From NCBI GenBank assembly GCA_050999155.1, contig JBPCPM010000016.1, positions 28,358-92,357 of the forward strand: 64,000 nucleotides of DNA, written 5' to 3'. Shown here one piece after another: positions 16,388 through 29,626 of the stretch. The notes under the pieces were generated by a model. That model made no database searches, was not told the origin of the DNA, and worked only from the letters and a program-made list of their open reading frames with translations. A program made the translations under genes and the position numbers. Each line of letters begins with the position of its first letter. Position 1 is the first letter of the stretch. Source of the stretch: JBPCPM01 sp050999155 (GTDB taxonomy: Bacteria; Actinomycetota; Thermoleophilia; Solirubrobacterales; 70-9).

Positions 16388-17697
16388 TGCACGCCCCCCT
16401 GCTGCGGGCCCTGGATGCCTTCGTCGCTCTCGATGTCGGCGATCAGGTCGAACGCATCGGCCCGCGAGCGCAGCTCGTGGTCGCGGACCACGGCCCGCCG
16501 GTCGCGGTCCAGCGACCCGGTCTGGAGCGGGCTCGCGTACTGGGGTTCGTAGAGCTCGACGCCGAGCGGCAGGTCGTACGGCAGGCCCCGGAAGACGGCG
16601 ACGCGGCCTCCGTCGTCGGTCCCCAGGAAGTGGACCTGGCGGACGCCGACGACCGCTCCGGCCACCACCACGGCGAGGACGGCGAGCCCCAGGGCAACGC
16701 GCGCCAGCCGGCCGGGCCACCGCCGGCGGCGGGAAGATTCGGCCGCTGGCGGAGCAGACGGGGGCGGGGGCGGGGCCTTCGCGGCGCGAGGGCGCTCCTC
16801 GGGCTGGAAGGTCTCCGGGGGATCGGTGGCCGGACGCACAGGCCTGACCGCCGGGGGGCCGATGTCGCGTTCGGACTCCTCGAGAGCATCCCGTTCGCGG
16901 ACCGCCTCGCGCACGGCGGCCGTGCTCATCGTGCCCGTCTCGGTCAAGGCGGTGTCACGTCCCGCCGGGTCGTCGTCGACCACCCGCGCCAGCAGGACCG
17001 TGATGTTGTCCCGGCCGCCCGCGGCGTTGGCGGCGTCGATCAACACCCCGACCGCCACGTCGAGATCGCCGTTTGCCGATTCGACCAGCTCGAGGATCTG
17101 GGCCTCGGCCAACATCGTCGTCAGCCCGTCGCTGCACAACAGCAGCAGGTCGCCGTGGCGTACGCCGACTGTCATGGTGTCCACCTCGACCTGGGCCTCC
17201 GGCCCGAGAGCCCGGGTGATGATCGATCGCTGGGGGTGGGTCTCCGCCTGTTCTTCGGTCAGCTTGCCCTGCCGGCGCAGCTCCTCCACCAGGGAGTGGT
17301 CTCGGGTGAGCCGTCGCAGCTCGCCGTCGCGCACCAAGTAGGCCCGGCTGTCGCCGACGTGGGCGATGGCTGCATCGTCGGTCCCGACGAGGACCGCGGT
17401 CAGGGTCGTGCCCATCCCGGCCCGGGAGGCGTCCGCGGCGGCATGGGCGTGGATCTGCTCGTTGGCCGCGCGCGCCTTCTCGGCGAGCTGCTGCTCCGGG
17501 GTCCCCTCGCCGCTCAGTTCGGCGTCGAACGTCTCCGCTGCCATCCGCGACGCGACCTCGCCCGCCTGGGCGCCCCCCATGCCGTCGGCCACCACGTACA
17601 GCGGGTTGCGCGCGAAGAACGAGTCCTCGTTGGCCTCGCGCTGGCGTCCCGGATGGGTCCGGAAGGCGTCGGCCTCGATCCTCAGCACGCCGCACAC
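16384..17697 (-). CDS. pstP: PP2C-family Ser/Thr protein phosphatase (PstP-like)
   Basis: 437 residues. The phosphatase domain (about 5-245) shows the metal-binding motifs 'REANEDS', 'VADGMGGAQAGEVAS', 'HVGDSRAYLVRDGEL', 'LLCSDGLT' and 'DNITVLL'. A Pro-rich cytosolic linker, one membrane helix (about 345-365) and a 70-residue outer tail follow, as in mycobacterial PstP. It reverses the kinases encoded in the same operon. The start chosen is the GTG at 17697. A second GTG three codons on (17688) would give a more family-like N-terminus and is equally possible. It overlaps the rodA start by four bases and has a 27-base gap from fhaB. Confidence 0.93.
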   Translation of the reverse strand: MCGVLRIEADAFRTHPGRQREANEDSFFARNPLYVVADGMGGAQAGEVASRMAAETFDAELSGEGTPEQQLAEKARAANEQIHAHAAADASRAGMGTTLTAVLVGTDDAAIAHVGDSRAYLVRDGELRRLTRDHSLVEELRRQGKLTEEQAETHPQRSIITRALGPEAQVEVDTMTVGVRHGDLLLLCSDGLTTMLAEAQILELVESANGDLDVAVGVLIDAANAAGGRDNITVLLARVVDDDPAGRDTALTETGTMSTAAVREAVRERDALEESERDIGPPAVRPVRPATDPPETFQPEERPRAAKAPPPPPSAPPAAESSRRRRWPGRLARVALGLAVLAVVVAGAVVGVRQVHFLGTDDGGRVAVFRGLPYDLPLGVELYEPQYASPLQTGSLDRDRRAVVRDHELRSRADAFDLIADIESDEGIQGPQQGGVQ

Positions 17698-17724
17698 CCG
17701 CGCTGCTCGTTCACGCCACCCACC

Positions 17725-18186
17725 TCAGGCCTCGTACCGGAACTCGGTGTCGCCGATGCGGATCCGGTCGTCACGGGTCAGGCGCTGCTGGCCGGAAACC
17801 TGCTCGGCGTTGAGAAACGTCCCGTTGGTCGATCCCAGGTCCTCGACCCAGTAGGCGCCTTCGCGCGCGAGGACACGGGCGTGCATGTTCGAGGAGAAGT
17901 CGTCGCGCAGGGTCAGGTCGGCCGTATCGCCACGGCCGATGGTCACGCCACCGAAGAGGTCGATGCGATCGCCCTCGTCGAGGCCGGCGCCCTCGAGAAC
18001 GACGAGGAAGGCCTCGGGCGGGGGCATGCCGCTGCCGGCGCCCGGGCTGGACACACCGGAGCCATCACTGCCCGGCCCGGCCCGGCGCAGGTCGCGCAGG
18101 GAGCTGCGAGCCACCCAGATCAGGGTCAGGTAGAGGACGGCGAGAAAGCCGAACTTCAGGATGACGGCGATGGGTTCGAGTTCCAT
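17725..18186 (-). CDS. fhaB: FHA-domain membrane protein (FhaB/FipA-like)
   Basis: 153 residues, the same size as mycobacterial FipA/FhaB. An N-terminal membrane helix (about 7-24) is followed by a Gly/Ser/Pro linker and one forkhead-associated domain: 'TIGRGDTADLTLRDDFSSNMHARV' (read in parts) and 'WVEDLGSTNGTFLN' carry the phosphothreonine-binding Arg, Ser and Asn. It reads kinase output and helps assemble division or elongation proteins at the membrane. It lies between fhaA and pstP as in mycobacteria and streptomycetes. Confidence 0.92.
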   Translation of the reverse strand: MELEPIAVILKFGFLAVLYLTLIWVARSSLRDLRRAGPGSDGSGVSSPGAGSGMPPPEAFLVVLEGAGLDEGDRIDLFGGVTIGRGDTADLTLRDDFSSNMHARVLAREGAYWVEDLGSTNGTFLNAEQVSGQQRLTRDDRIRIGDTEFRYEA

Positions 18187-18222
18187 GGGCGAAGGTGACC
18201 GATACAGGCGCGGGGGGGCCGG

Positions 18223-18975
18223 TCACTCCAGGGTGAAGGTGAACGACGAGGTCCCGAGGCTGACCTCGTCCCCGGAGGCCAGCGGGCCGCGGTCCACCCG
18301 GCGGCCGTTGATCTTGATGCCGTTGGTCGAATCGAGGTCTCCGACCTCCCACCGGCCGTCGCCGCTGCGGCGGACGAAGGCGTGGCGGCGGGAGACGTTG
18401 GGATCGTCGACGACACAGTCGCAGCCGCTGGAACGCCCGACGACGGCCTCGGATTCGTCGACGACGAACCGCTTTCCCGGGAACTGCAGCACCGCCGTCG
18501 TGGCCGGTTTGCGCGCCGGCGCCTTGCGTCCCGTGTCCTTGGGTAGGGCGGAGTAGATCCGGGTCTCGCCGGCCTCGCCCTGCGCCGCGGGCTCGGAGTC
18601 GCGCTCGGACTTGACCAGCCGGGCCTGGATCCCGAACTCCCCCGTACCGAGCCGTTCATCGCGGTCGAGCTTGACCCGGGGGCGGGTGAGCAGGTCGTAG
18701 GAGCTGCGGCGGGCGTGCTCGAGCAGGTAGGCCGAGAGTTCCTGGGCCAGCGCGCCCTCGTACGCCGTGAACCGCTCGTGGTCCTCGGCGGCCAGCCACA
18801 CGGTGAACTCGTTGGGGACGTAGGTGCGCGACACGGACGCCGTCTTGTTCGCGTCCATCTCCTTGGCCAGCTTGCGGGCGATCTCGACCGGCTGGACCTC
18901 GGAGCGGAAGGCGCGACTGAACACCCCCTCGACGAGGTTCTCGATCTTCTCTTCGATTGAACGAAGGACGCTCAT
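18223..18975 (-). CDS. fhaA: DUF3662 + FHA domain protein (FhaA-like)
   Basis: 250 residues from the ATG at 18975. The N-terminal DUF3662 domain ('IEEKIENLVEGVFSRAF', 'PVEIARKLAKEMD', 'YVPNEFTVWLA') is followed by a short linker and a C-terminal FHA domain ('VVGRSSGCDCVVDDPNVSRR' and 'DLDSTNGIKING'). The mycobacterial protein is much longer because of a repeat-rich linker that is absent here. It binds phosphorylated partners such as MviN/MurJ in mycobacteria. A GTG at 19011, abutting the upstream kinase stop, would add 12 residues, but the DUF3662 family normally begins at this ATG. Confidence 0.9.
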   Translation of the reverse strand: MSVLRSIEEKIENLVEGVFSRAFRSEVQPVEIARKLAKEMDANKTASVSRTYVPNEFTVWLAAEDHERFTAYEGALAQELSAYLLEHARRSSYDLLTRPRVKLDRDERLGTGEFGIQARLVKSERDSEPAAQGEAGETRIYSALPKDTGRKAPARKPATTAVLQFPGKRFVVDESEAVVGRSSGCDCVVDDPNVSRRHAFVRRSGDGRWEVGDLDSTNGIKINGRRVDRGPLASGDEVSLGTSSFTFTLE

Positions 18976-19011
18976 GGGACCGGGGCTGCTCCTACCGGTG
19001 GACAGCCGCAC

Positions 19012-20703
19012 TCAATCGTACGCAGAACCATCGCCCGATCCTGCTTGGTGACCGACCAGGGCCGACGTGGGCAGGGCCCGGGCCCGCCGCCACAGCGCGG
19101 CCGGTACGAGCGCCGCAAGTGCCAGCGCGAGGACCGGGGCAGGCGGCAGGTCGGGCAATCCGAGCCCCGCGTCTGCCACCAGCCGGTGGCCCGCGATCAA
19201 GGCCGCGCCCCACACCAGGGCACCCAGCAGGTCGGGGACGGTCCCGCGGCCGCCGACCAGCCAGGGGACGGCGAGCGCCGCCGCAACCCAGACCATCGCG
19301 CCGAGGACGAGCACGCCGTTGGCCGATGGCTCGAGGGCGACCAGGGTGTCGAGGACCGACGTCTGCCACCCCTGCGGAGGGTCGGGAACCGCGCCGAACA
19401 GCAACCGCCGCCCGCTCAGCGGCTCGGCAACGACAAGACACACGAACCCGGCGGCGGCGAGGCCGGCGCGGTTCGTCGCGCGGGTGGCGAGACCGGCGAT
19501 CGCGGGAAACAGCGGGGCCAAGCCCATCAGTCCCAAGGCCGGGGCGACGGGAACCAGGATCCATCCGCGCCCCGCCCGAGGGGCGAGGACCACGGTTGCC
19601 GTGGTTACCAGCGACAACGCGACGGCCAGGCCCGGCTCACCGGGGTCTGCGAGGGCCCAGCCCACGAGTCCGGCGATCGCTGCGAGCGTTGCCACCCCGG
19701 GAAGGACGGCCCACAGCGGGCCGGCGATGCAGGCGGCGGCCCACGCCAGGGCAGGGGGCTGTCCCCCGAGCGCCCCCAGGGCGGACACGGCAAGCAGGGA
19801 GACCGCGGTTGCGCCCAGGACGGCTCGCAACCCCGGATGGCGCTGGAGGATCATCGCCCGGGCCACACGCTCGGGAACGGGGACCGCCGAGAGAGCCTGC
19901 GCGTCGTCGAGGAGCGGCAGGCTGTCGCTGAAGGCGTCGCGCAACTCGACCGCCTCCGGCCGATGCTCGGGCTCGGCGGCCAGGGCGGCGTCGATGGCTG
20001 CGATCAGGCCGGCGGGCAGGTCGGGGCGCGCCTCGCCGAGCGACGCCACCGGCTTGCCGATCTTCCGCGCGGTCTCGGCGGCGGATCGACCCGCGAACGG
20101 ATGGGCGCCAGCCCACAGCTCATAGGCGCTGAGCGCCAGGGAATAGACGTCGGCAGGTGGGCCCACCTCCGCGCCCTCGGCCTGCTCGGGGGCCATGTAC
20201 GCGACCGTCCCGACCACGTCGCCCGGCGTCGTGACCTTCTGACGGTCGACCATGCGGGCGATGCCGAAGTCCATGAGCTTCGCCTCGGCACTCTCGAAGC
20301 TGATGGCGATGTTCTCGGGCTTGACGTCGCGGTGCACCACCCCCCGGGCGTGAGCGTGGTCGAGCGCCGCGGCCACGGTGGCACCCATCTCTGCCACATC
20401 ACGATCGGCGAGCAGGGACTCATCGCGCAGCCGGCTCACCGTATGACCTTCGACGAGCTCGCTGACCAGAAACGTCCGGCCGCCCTGACGGGCCATCTCG
20501 TACAGGGTCACGATCCCGGGATGGCTCAGGCGAGCGGCTGCCCTGGCCTCGCGCACCGCCCGGGCCTGGCCGGCCCCTTCGAGGACCTTGACCGCGACGT
20601 CGCGCTCGAGCCGCTCGTCCCAGGCGCGCCAGACGGTGCCGAACCCGCCGGCGCCGAGGCGTTCGGTGATGGTGAACCGGTCGAGGATGCGTTCGCCAAC
20701 CAT
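19012..20703 (-). CDS. Ser/Thr protein kinase with polytopic membrane C-terminus
   Basis: 563 residues from the ATG at 20703. The kinase domain (1-265) has 'LGAGGFGTVWRAWD', 'VAVKVL', 'HRDVKPENI', 'DFGIAR' and 'APEQAEGAE'. The C-terminal 270 residues are almost entirely hydrophobic, with about eight predicted membrane helices rich in Ala, Leu, Gly and Val and no recognisable ligand domain. This differs from the single-pass PASTA kinase of the same operon. It is the first gene of the minus-strand envelope operon and occupies a place where pknA-type genes are found in other actinobacteria. The 21 codons upstream of the ATG are open but unlike the family. Confidence 0.88.
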   Translation of the reverse strand: MVGERILDRFTITERLGAGGFGTVWRAWDERLERDVAVKVLEGAGQARAVREARAAARLSHPGIVTLYEMARQGGRTFLVSELVEGHTVSRLRDESLLADRDVAEMGATVAAALDHAHARGVVHRDVKPENIAISFESAEAKLMDFGIARMVDRQKVTTPGDVVGTVAYMAPEQAEGAEVGPPADVYSLALSAYELWAGAHPFAGRSAAETARKIGKPVASLGEARPDLPAGLIAAIDAALAAEPEHRPEAVELRDAFSDSLPLLDDAQALSAVPVPERVARAMILQRHPGLRAVLGATAVSLLAVSALGALGGQPPALAWAAACIAGPLWAVLPGVATLAAIAGLVGWALADPGEPGLAVALSLVTTATVVLAPRAGRGWILVPVAPALGLMGLAPLFPAIAGLATRATNRAGLAAAGFVCLVVAEPLSGRRLLFGAVPDPPQGWQTSVLDTLVALEPSANGVLVLGAMVWVAAALAVPWLVGGRGTVPDLLGALVWGAALIAGHRLVADAGLGLPDLPPAPVLALALAALVPAALWRRARALPTSALVGHQAGSGDGSAYD

Positions 20704-20842
20704 GACCTTGTTGGCTTCGCGGTCCCCAAGGCGCCCCCTGCCGGGCGCAAGGAAGGCTGCATGCACCGGCCGGTGCAGGCGGTTCCGGGGGCGGCAGGGT
20801 CATACTCTTGCGTGCGACTGCTCGCAACCCGAGGGACCAGCG

Positions 20843-21958
20843 ATGTCTTTCCTCGACGACGGGGATGATCAGAAGACCGGCCGCCAGACAGGAACCTCCC
20901 GGACCGCACGACGGTTCGGGGGCGCCAACACGTCCCCTCAGGAGCTGCGTCAGCGGCGCCTCATCGCGCTCGTGGGCGGGGTCCTGGTCCTGATCATCGC
21001 CGTGCTGGCCATCAAGGGCTGCCTGTCGAGCCAGCGCGAGGGCGCGCTCCGGGACTACGTCGGGGCGGTGAACCAGCTGACCACCGAGTCCAACCGCGTG
21101 TCGGAAGACCTGTTCAGCACGCTGGAGAATCCGGGCTCACGGACGGCGCTGGACTTCGAGGGTGACATCCGCCAGGCCCGCAGCACCGCGGCCGAGCAGG
21201 TAACCCGCGCCCAGGGCATCGACACGCCCGACGACATGGCCAATGCCCAAGAGGCCGTGATTCTCACCACCGAGTTGCGGCGCGACGCGCTCACCCAGAT
21301 CGCCGATCTGGTCGGCACCGCGCTGGGCAACGAGGGGCGCCGCGAGGCCACCAGCGATATCGCCGACCGGATGCAGCTGCTGCTCGCCTCCGACGTGGTC
21401 TTCGCCGATGTGGCGACAACGCGCATCAACGCCGCCCTGCGCGACCAGGAGCTCCAGGGCGAGAAGGTCGCGGAGAGCGCGTTCCTGCCCGACGCGGACT
21501 GGCTGACCTTCGACCAGGTCTCCGAATCGCTGGGCAAGGTCCGCGGGGAGGACGGGGGCGACAAGGAGGACGGGGGCGACAAGGAGGCGACCCCCGGCGT
21601 CCACGGCCTCGGCCTGACCAAGGTGACGGGGCCAGGCAGCGTCGAGCTGACCGCCGGGACACCGGTGACGCTGCAGGGCGGCGACCGGCCCACCCTCGCC
21701 GTCGAGGTCCAAAACCAGGGCGAGTCGGCCGAGCAGGAGGTCGTCGTCACGGTCAACGTCACCGGGGGCGACAAGCCGATCAAGGTGGAGAAAACCGTCG
21801 ACGAGATCCCCCAGGGGCAATCGGAGACCGTGAACATCCCCCTCGACCCGGCACCGACCACCGGCGAGGAGCTCGAGGTCGAGGTGACCGCCGAGCCGGT
21901 CCCGGGCGAGAAGGTCGAAGACAACAACACCCAGACCTACACGGTCACCTTCCAGTAG
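20843..21958 (+). CDS. Membrane-anchored protein with C-terminal CARDB-like domain
   Basis: 371 residues, divergent from the envelope operon. A charged cytosolic tail of about 37 residues leads to one membrane helix (about 39-58, 'LIALVGGVLVLIIAVLAIKG'). A helical outer region (60-230) and an acidic linker with a tandem EDGGDK repeat follow. The last 110 residues resemble a CARDB/immunoglobulin-like domain ('VEVQNQGESAEQEVVVTVNV', 'DNNTQTYTVTF'). No catalytic motif is seen. The ATG has a GAGGGA Shine-Dalgarno-like run upstream. Function unknown; a cell-surface or wall-associated role is likely. Confidence 0.75.
   Translation: MSFLDDGDDQKTGRQTGTSRTARRFGGANTSPQELRQRRLIALVGGVLVLIIAVLAIKGCLSSQREGALRDYVGAVNQLTTESNRVSEDLFSTLENPGSRTALDFEGDIRQARSTAAEQVTRAQGIDTPDDMANAQEAVILTTELRRDALTQIADLVGTALGNEGRREATSDIADRMQLLLASDVVFADVATTRINAALRDQELQGEKVAESAFLPDADWLTFDQVSESLGKVRGEDGGDKEDGGDKEATPGVHGLGLTKVTGPGSVELTAGTPVTLQGGDRPTLAVEVQNQGESAEQEVVVTVNVTGGDKPIKVEKTVDEIPQGQSETVNIPLDPAPTTGEELEVEVTAEPVPGEKVEDNNTQTYTVTFQ
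21548..21583 (+). repeat. Two 18-base tandem repeats
   Basis: Two identical 18-base units (21548-21565, 21566-21583) encode EDGGDK twice in the linker of the CARDB-like protein. Probably a replication-slippage duplication. Confidence 0.9.
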
Positions 21959-21986
21959 TTGCCGGGCCGGGCTCCGACCCGGCAAC
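21958..21986 (+). terminator. Hairpin after the CARDB-like gene
   Basis: GTTGCCGGG (21958-21966) pairs perfectly with CCCGGCAAC (21978-21986) around an 11-base loop, starting at the last base of the stop codon. There is no T-run. The -10 hexamer of the next gene begins at the very next base. Confidence 0.6.
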
Positions 21987-21992
21987 TATCCT
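21987..21992 (+). promoter_or_regulatory. -10 hexamer TATCCT for DUF4446-pheA
   Basis: TATCCT, seven bases before the ATG at 22000 and directly after a hairpin. No Shine-Dalgarno fits, so the message is probably leaderless. Confidence 0.6.
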
Positions 21993-21999
21993 TCGCTGC

Positions 22000-22515
22000 A
22001 TGGGCGAATACACGACCGAGATCGCCGCGGGCGCCGCGGCGCTCGCACTCCTGGGGCTGCTCGTCATCGTCGTTCTCGCGTTCCGAGTCCGCCGCCTGCG
22101 CCGCGACCAGACCGCCGTACTGGGCAGCAGCGGCAGCGACGACCTGGTCACCTACGTGACCAAGCTCGAACGCCGCATCGACGAGCTCGCCGCGCTGCTG
22201 AGCTCCGGCTCCGAGCGCCTCGATGACCGGATGGGCACCGTCGAAGGCCGCCTCGACAGCGCCGTGGCCCACGTGGGTGTGGTGCACTACGACGCCTACA
22301 ACGAGCTCAGCGGCCGCCAGTCATCGTCGGTCGCGTTCCTCGATGCCTCCGAGACAGGCGTCGTGCTGTCGTCGATCCTGCACCGCGACTCGGCGCGGCT
22401 GTACGCCAAGCCCGTGCGCCGGGGCACGCCGGACCTCGACCTCTCGCCCGAGGAACAGCAGGCCGTGCGTGAGGCGCTCACTCCCACGGCCGGGGCGCCC
22501 GACCCCTCGAAGTGA
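22000..22515 (+). CDS. DUF4446 family membrane protein
   Basis: 171 residues. It has an N-terminal membrane helix (about 8-28), a basic stop-transfer 'RVRRLRRD', a coiled region (50-85), then the conserved DUF4446 core 'VGVVHYDAYNELSGRQSSSV' with 'ALLD'-like and 'YAKPV' strands and an 'LSPEEQQAVREAL' helix. The family is widespread in Firmicutes and Actinomycetota near chromosome-partition genes, and its function is unknown. It is translationally coupled to pheA by a GTGA overlap. Confidence 0.85.
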   Translation: MGEYTTEIAAGAAALALLGLLVIVVLAFRVRRLRRDQTAVLGSSGSDDLVTYVTKLERRIDELAALLSSGSERLDDRMGTVEGRLDSAVAHVGVVHYDAYNELSGRQSSSVAFLDASETGVVLSSILHRDSARLYAKPVRRGTPDLDLSPEEQQAVREALTPTAGAPDPSK

Positions 22516-23378
22516 ACGGCGCTCGGCGTCCCTCGGTCGCCTACCTGGGGCCGGCCGGAACGTTCAGCGAGGAGGCGCTGGCCCGCGCGGCCGGCAGCGA
22601 TGCCTTCGACCCGGTGCCGCGCCCGACCGTCGCCGAGGCGGCGATGGCGGTCGCCCGGGGCGAGGCCGATCGGGCCTTCGTGCCCTTCGAGAACTCGATC
22701 GAGGGCACCGTGCGCGCAACCCTGGACGTGCTGGCGTTCCAGGCCGAACAGACGGCGATCGTCGGCGAGTTCGACCATCCGATCCGCCACTCCCTGATCG
22801 CGGCAGGGCGGCGCCCGATGTCAGAGATCACCGCCGTGCTGTCCCACCCCCAGGCCATCCCCCAGTGCATGCAGTTCCTGGCCCGCGAACTCCCGACCGC
22901 CGAGGTCCGACCGGTCTCGAGCACCGCCGAAGCCGTGCGCGAGGTCACCGCCAGCGACGAGCCGTGGGCCGCGCTGGGAACGTCGCGAGCCGCGGAGCTC
23001 TACGACGCCGTCGAGCTCCGCCAGAGCGTGGAGGACTTCGCCGACAACGTCACGCGGTTCGTCTGGCTGGCACCCGATTCGGTCGTCGCCGAGGCGCGGG
23101 ACGGCGGATGGAAGACATCGCTGGTGATCTCCGAGCTCTCGGATCGCCCGGGTGCCCTCGTGGAGCTTCTCGACCAGTTCGCGGCCCGGTCGGTGAACCT
23201 GACACGAATCGAGTCCCGCCCCCAGCGTCAGGCGCTCGGGCGCTACCTGTTCTTCGTCGACCTCGAAGGAGCGCTGACCGACGCGGCCGTGGCCGAGGCC
23301 CTGGCAGGTGTCCGGGAACGCGCCGAGCGGGTGCGGGTGCTCGGCAGCTTCCCGGTCGTCCAACCGGGCATTCCCTAG
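22512..23378 (+). CDS. pheA: Prephenate dehydratase
   Basis: 288 residues, monofunctional type. The dehydratase domain (1-185) has 'AYLGPAGTFSEEA', 'FVPFENSIEGTV' and 'FADNVTRFVWL' (the conserved Thr-Arg-Phe). The C-terminal ACT domain (about 200-280) has 'DRPGALVELLDQFAARSVNL' and the Phe-binding 'TRIESRP'. It converts prephenate to phenylpyruvate and is presumably feedback-inhibited by phenylalanine through the ACT domain. The GTG start overlaps the DUF4446 stop. A GC-rich hairpin follows the stop. Confidence 0.95.
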   Translation: MNGARRPSVAYLGPAGTFSEEALARAAGSDAFDPVPRPTVAEAAMAVARGEADRAFVPFENSIEGTVRATLDVLAFQAEQTAIVGEFDHPIRHSLIAAGRRPMSEITAVLSHPQAIPQCMQFLARELPTAEVRPVSSTAEAVREVTASDEPWAALGTSRAAELYDAVELRQSVEDFADNVTRFVWLAPDSVVAEARDGGWKTSLVISELSDRPGALVELLDQFAARSVNLTRIESRPQRQALGRYLFFVDLEGALTDAAVAEALAGVRERAERVRVLGSFPVVQPGIP

Positions 23379-23381
23379 GCC

Positions 23382-23404
23382 GGCCCCGCCGGAGTGGCGG
23401 GGCC
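23382..23404 (+). terminator. Hairpin terminator after pheA
   Basis: GGCCCCGCC (23382-23390), loop GGAGT, GGCGGGGCC (23396-23404): a perfect 9-bp GC stem three bases after the pheA stop. It is followed by GCTTGTC rather than a clean T-run. Confidence 0.7.
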
Positions 23405-23411
23405 GCTTGTC

Positions 23412-23417
23412 TACAAT
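23412..23417 (+). promoter_or_regulatory. -10 hexamer TACAAT for the HNH gene
   Basis: TACAAT with nine bases to the ATG at 23427, just after the pheA terminator. Consistent with leaderless transcription. Confidence 0.55.
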
Positions 23418-23426
23418 CGGCCGGTC

Positions 23427-24047
23427 ATGGACACCCGGGTCTCGAGCGGTGTCGGTCGGAATGGGTCCACGGGGGCCCGGCTCGTCGCGCGGCATGCGCG
23501 CGGCCGGCGCAGATCAGCCGGCCGGGGCAAGGTCCTGGTCCTCAACGCGACCTACGAACCGATCAACGTCTGCACGGTCCGCCGCGCCGTGGTCCTTGTC
23601 CTCAAGGAGAAGGCCGAGGTGCTCGAGGGCGCCGGGCGGTTCCTGCACTCCGAGGTGCTGCGTCTCGAACAGCCCTCGGTCATCCGGCTTCGCGAGTACG
23701 CGCGGATCCCGCGTGACCCGCGCAGACGCAAGATCACCCGCCGGGCCGTGCTGGCCCGCGACCAGTGGGCGTGCCAGTACTGCGGCTCGGAGCGGGGTCC
23801 GCTGACCCTCGACCACGTGGTTCCCCGAAGCCGGGGCGGGGACTCCGGTTGGGACAACATCACGAGCGCCTGCGCTCCGTGCAACCGCACCAAGGGCGAT
23901 CGGCTGCCGGCGGAGGCGCGCATGCATCCGCGGACGAAACCGGGACCGCCGGGGCCCCAGGTCTTCATCCAGATCGCCTGCCCCACGGTCCCCGACGTCT
24001 GGGGTCGCTACCTCGCTGCCTGGTCGCGGACCCCCGAGGTGGCGTGA
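23427..24047 (+). CDS. HNH endonuclease family protein
   Basis: 206 residues. The N-terminal half has the common 'VLVLNATYEPINVCTVRRAV' start, 'VLKEKAEVLE' and 'PSVIRLREYARIPR' of a stand-alone actinobacterial HNH family. The C-terminal half has the HNH core: 'CQYCG' zinc cysteines, 'LTLDHVVPRSRGG' and 'WDNITSACAPCNRTKGDR'. It is a putative metal-dependent DNA nuclease of unknown target and is usually chromosomal rather than mobile. The ATG at 23427 fits the promoter hexamer; an ATG 33 bases earlier would overlap the hexamer. It converges on gyrA with nine bases between stops. Confidence 0.85.
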   Translation: MDTRVSSGVGRNGSTGARLVARHARGRRRSAGRGKVLVLNATYEPINVCTVRRAVVLVLKEKAEVLEGAGRFLHSEVLRLEQPSVIRLREYARIPRDPRRRKITRRAVLARDQWACQYCGSERGPLTLDHVVPRSRGGDSGWDNITSACAPCNRTKGDRLPAEARMHPRTKPGPPGPQVFIQIACPTVPDVWGRYLAAWSRTPEVA

Positions 24048-24056
24048 GGCGCCTGC

Positions 24057-26642
<2,586 letters not shown>

Positions 26643-26698
26643 GCTGGGCCCCCTTGCCTACCTGGATGTTGATGGTCGACCGGCCACGAGCGCCGCCC

Positions 26699-29134
<2,436 letters not shown>

Positions 29135-29236
29135 GTGCTTCCTTCCGTCAGGGCTGTCGCGGCGAAAACGGGCGCCTGGTGCCGCGCGTTCACCTCGCGT
29201 GTCCTGGGCGTGCCAGGGTGCGATCGGTACCTGGTC

Positions 29237-29242
29237 AGGATA
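29237..29242 (-). promoter_or_regulatory. Possible -10 hexamer TATCCT for gyrB
   Basis: TATCCT on the minus strand, about 100 bases before the gyrB GTG. Unlike most promoters here it would give a real 5' leader with a Shine-Dalgarno. It is the best hexamer in the dciA-gyrB gap. Confidence 0.35.
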
Positions 29243-29284
29243 CCAAGCCGACCCCCCGGACCCCCCGGTCAGTACGGGCGAATC

Positions 29285-29300
29285 CCGCATGTTCATGCGG
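29285..29300. promoter_or_regulatory. Perfect palindrome between dciA and gyrB
   Basis: CCGCATG-TT-CATGCGG, 7-bp perfect arms, 26 bases after the dciA stop and about 45 bases upstream of the proposed gyrB -10. It could be an operator or a short attenuator hairpin. It is AT-richer than its surroundings. Confidence 0.4.
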
Positions 29301-29326
29301 AAAACGCGTCATAGGGTGCGGGGTGA

Positions 29327-29626
29327 TCACTCTTCGACGACGAACCGCAGATCCGGCGGGGCGCTCTCGCCGATCGCCGTTCTCAAGGCGGCGAGCAGCT
29401 CCGTGCGCAGCCCATCGAGCTCGGCTGCCCACACGGCGGACTCGCAGGCCACCACGACGGTGCCGTCCGACTGCTCGCGCACGGGGCGCGCGAACCGGGC
29501 GATCTGCTCACCGCACGCCGCCGCCCAGTGGGCCTGCACGGCCGCGAGGGTCGTCCTCGGCGCCTGGTTTCCGAGCACCGCACGCATTGCCTCCGCGGCC
29601 CGCCGCGGGGCTCGCCGGCGAGGCAC
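29327..29626 (-). CDS. dciA: DUF721/DciA-like protein
   Basis: 99 residues with the DUF721 pattern: an N-terminal helix, 'LAAVQAHWAAACGEQIARFARPV', 'VVACESAVWAAELDGLRTELL' and a final 'LRFVVEE' strand. DciA loads or assists the replicative helicase in bacteria lacking DnaC/DnaI. The GTG start directly follows the recF stop with no gap, the standard recF-dciA-gyrB order of actinobacteria. It lacks a long N-terminal extension. Function is assigned by family and position. Confidence 0.85.
   Translation of the reverse strand: MPRRRAPRRAAEAMRAVLGNQAPRTTLAAVQAHWAAACGEQIARFARPVREQSDGTVVVACESAVWAAELDGLRTELLAALRTAIGESAPPDLRFVVEE

Noticed and set aside
29233..29275. CCCCCCGGACCCCCCGG direct repeat near gyrB as a mobile-element end
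   Set aside because: Short, GC-only and without a partner or transposase.
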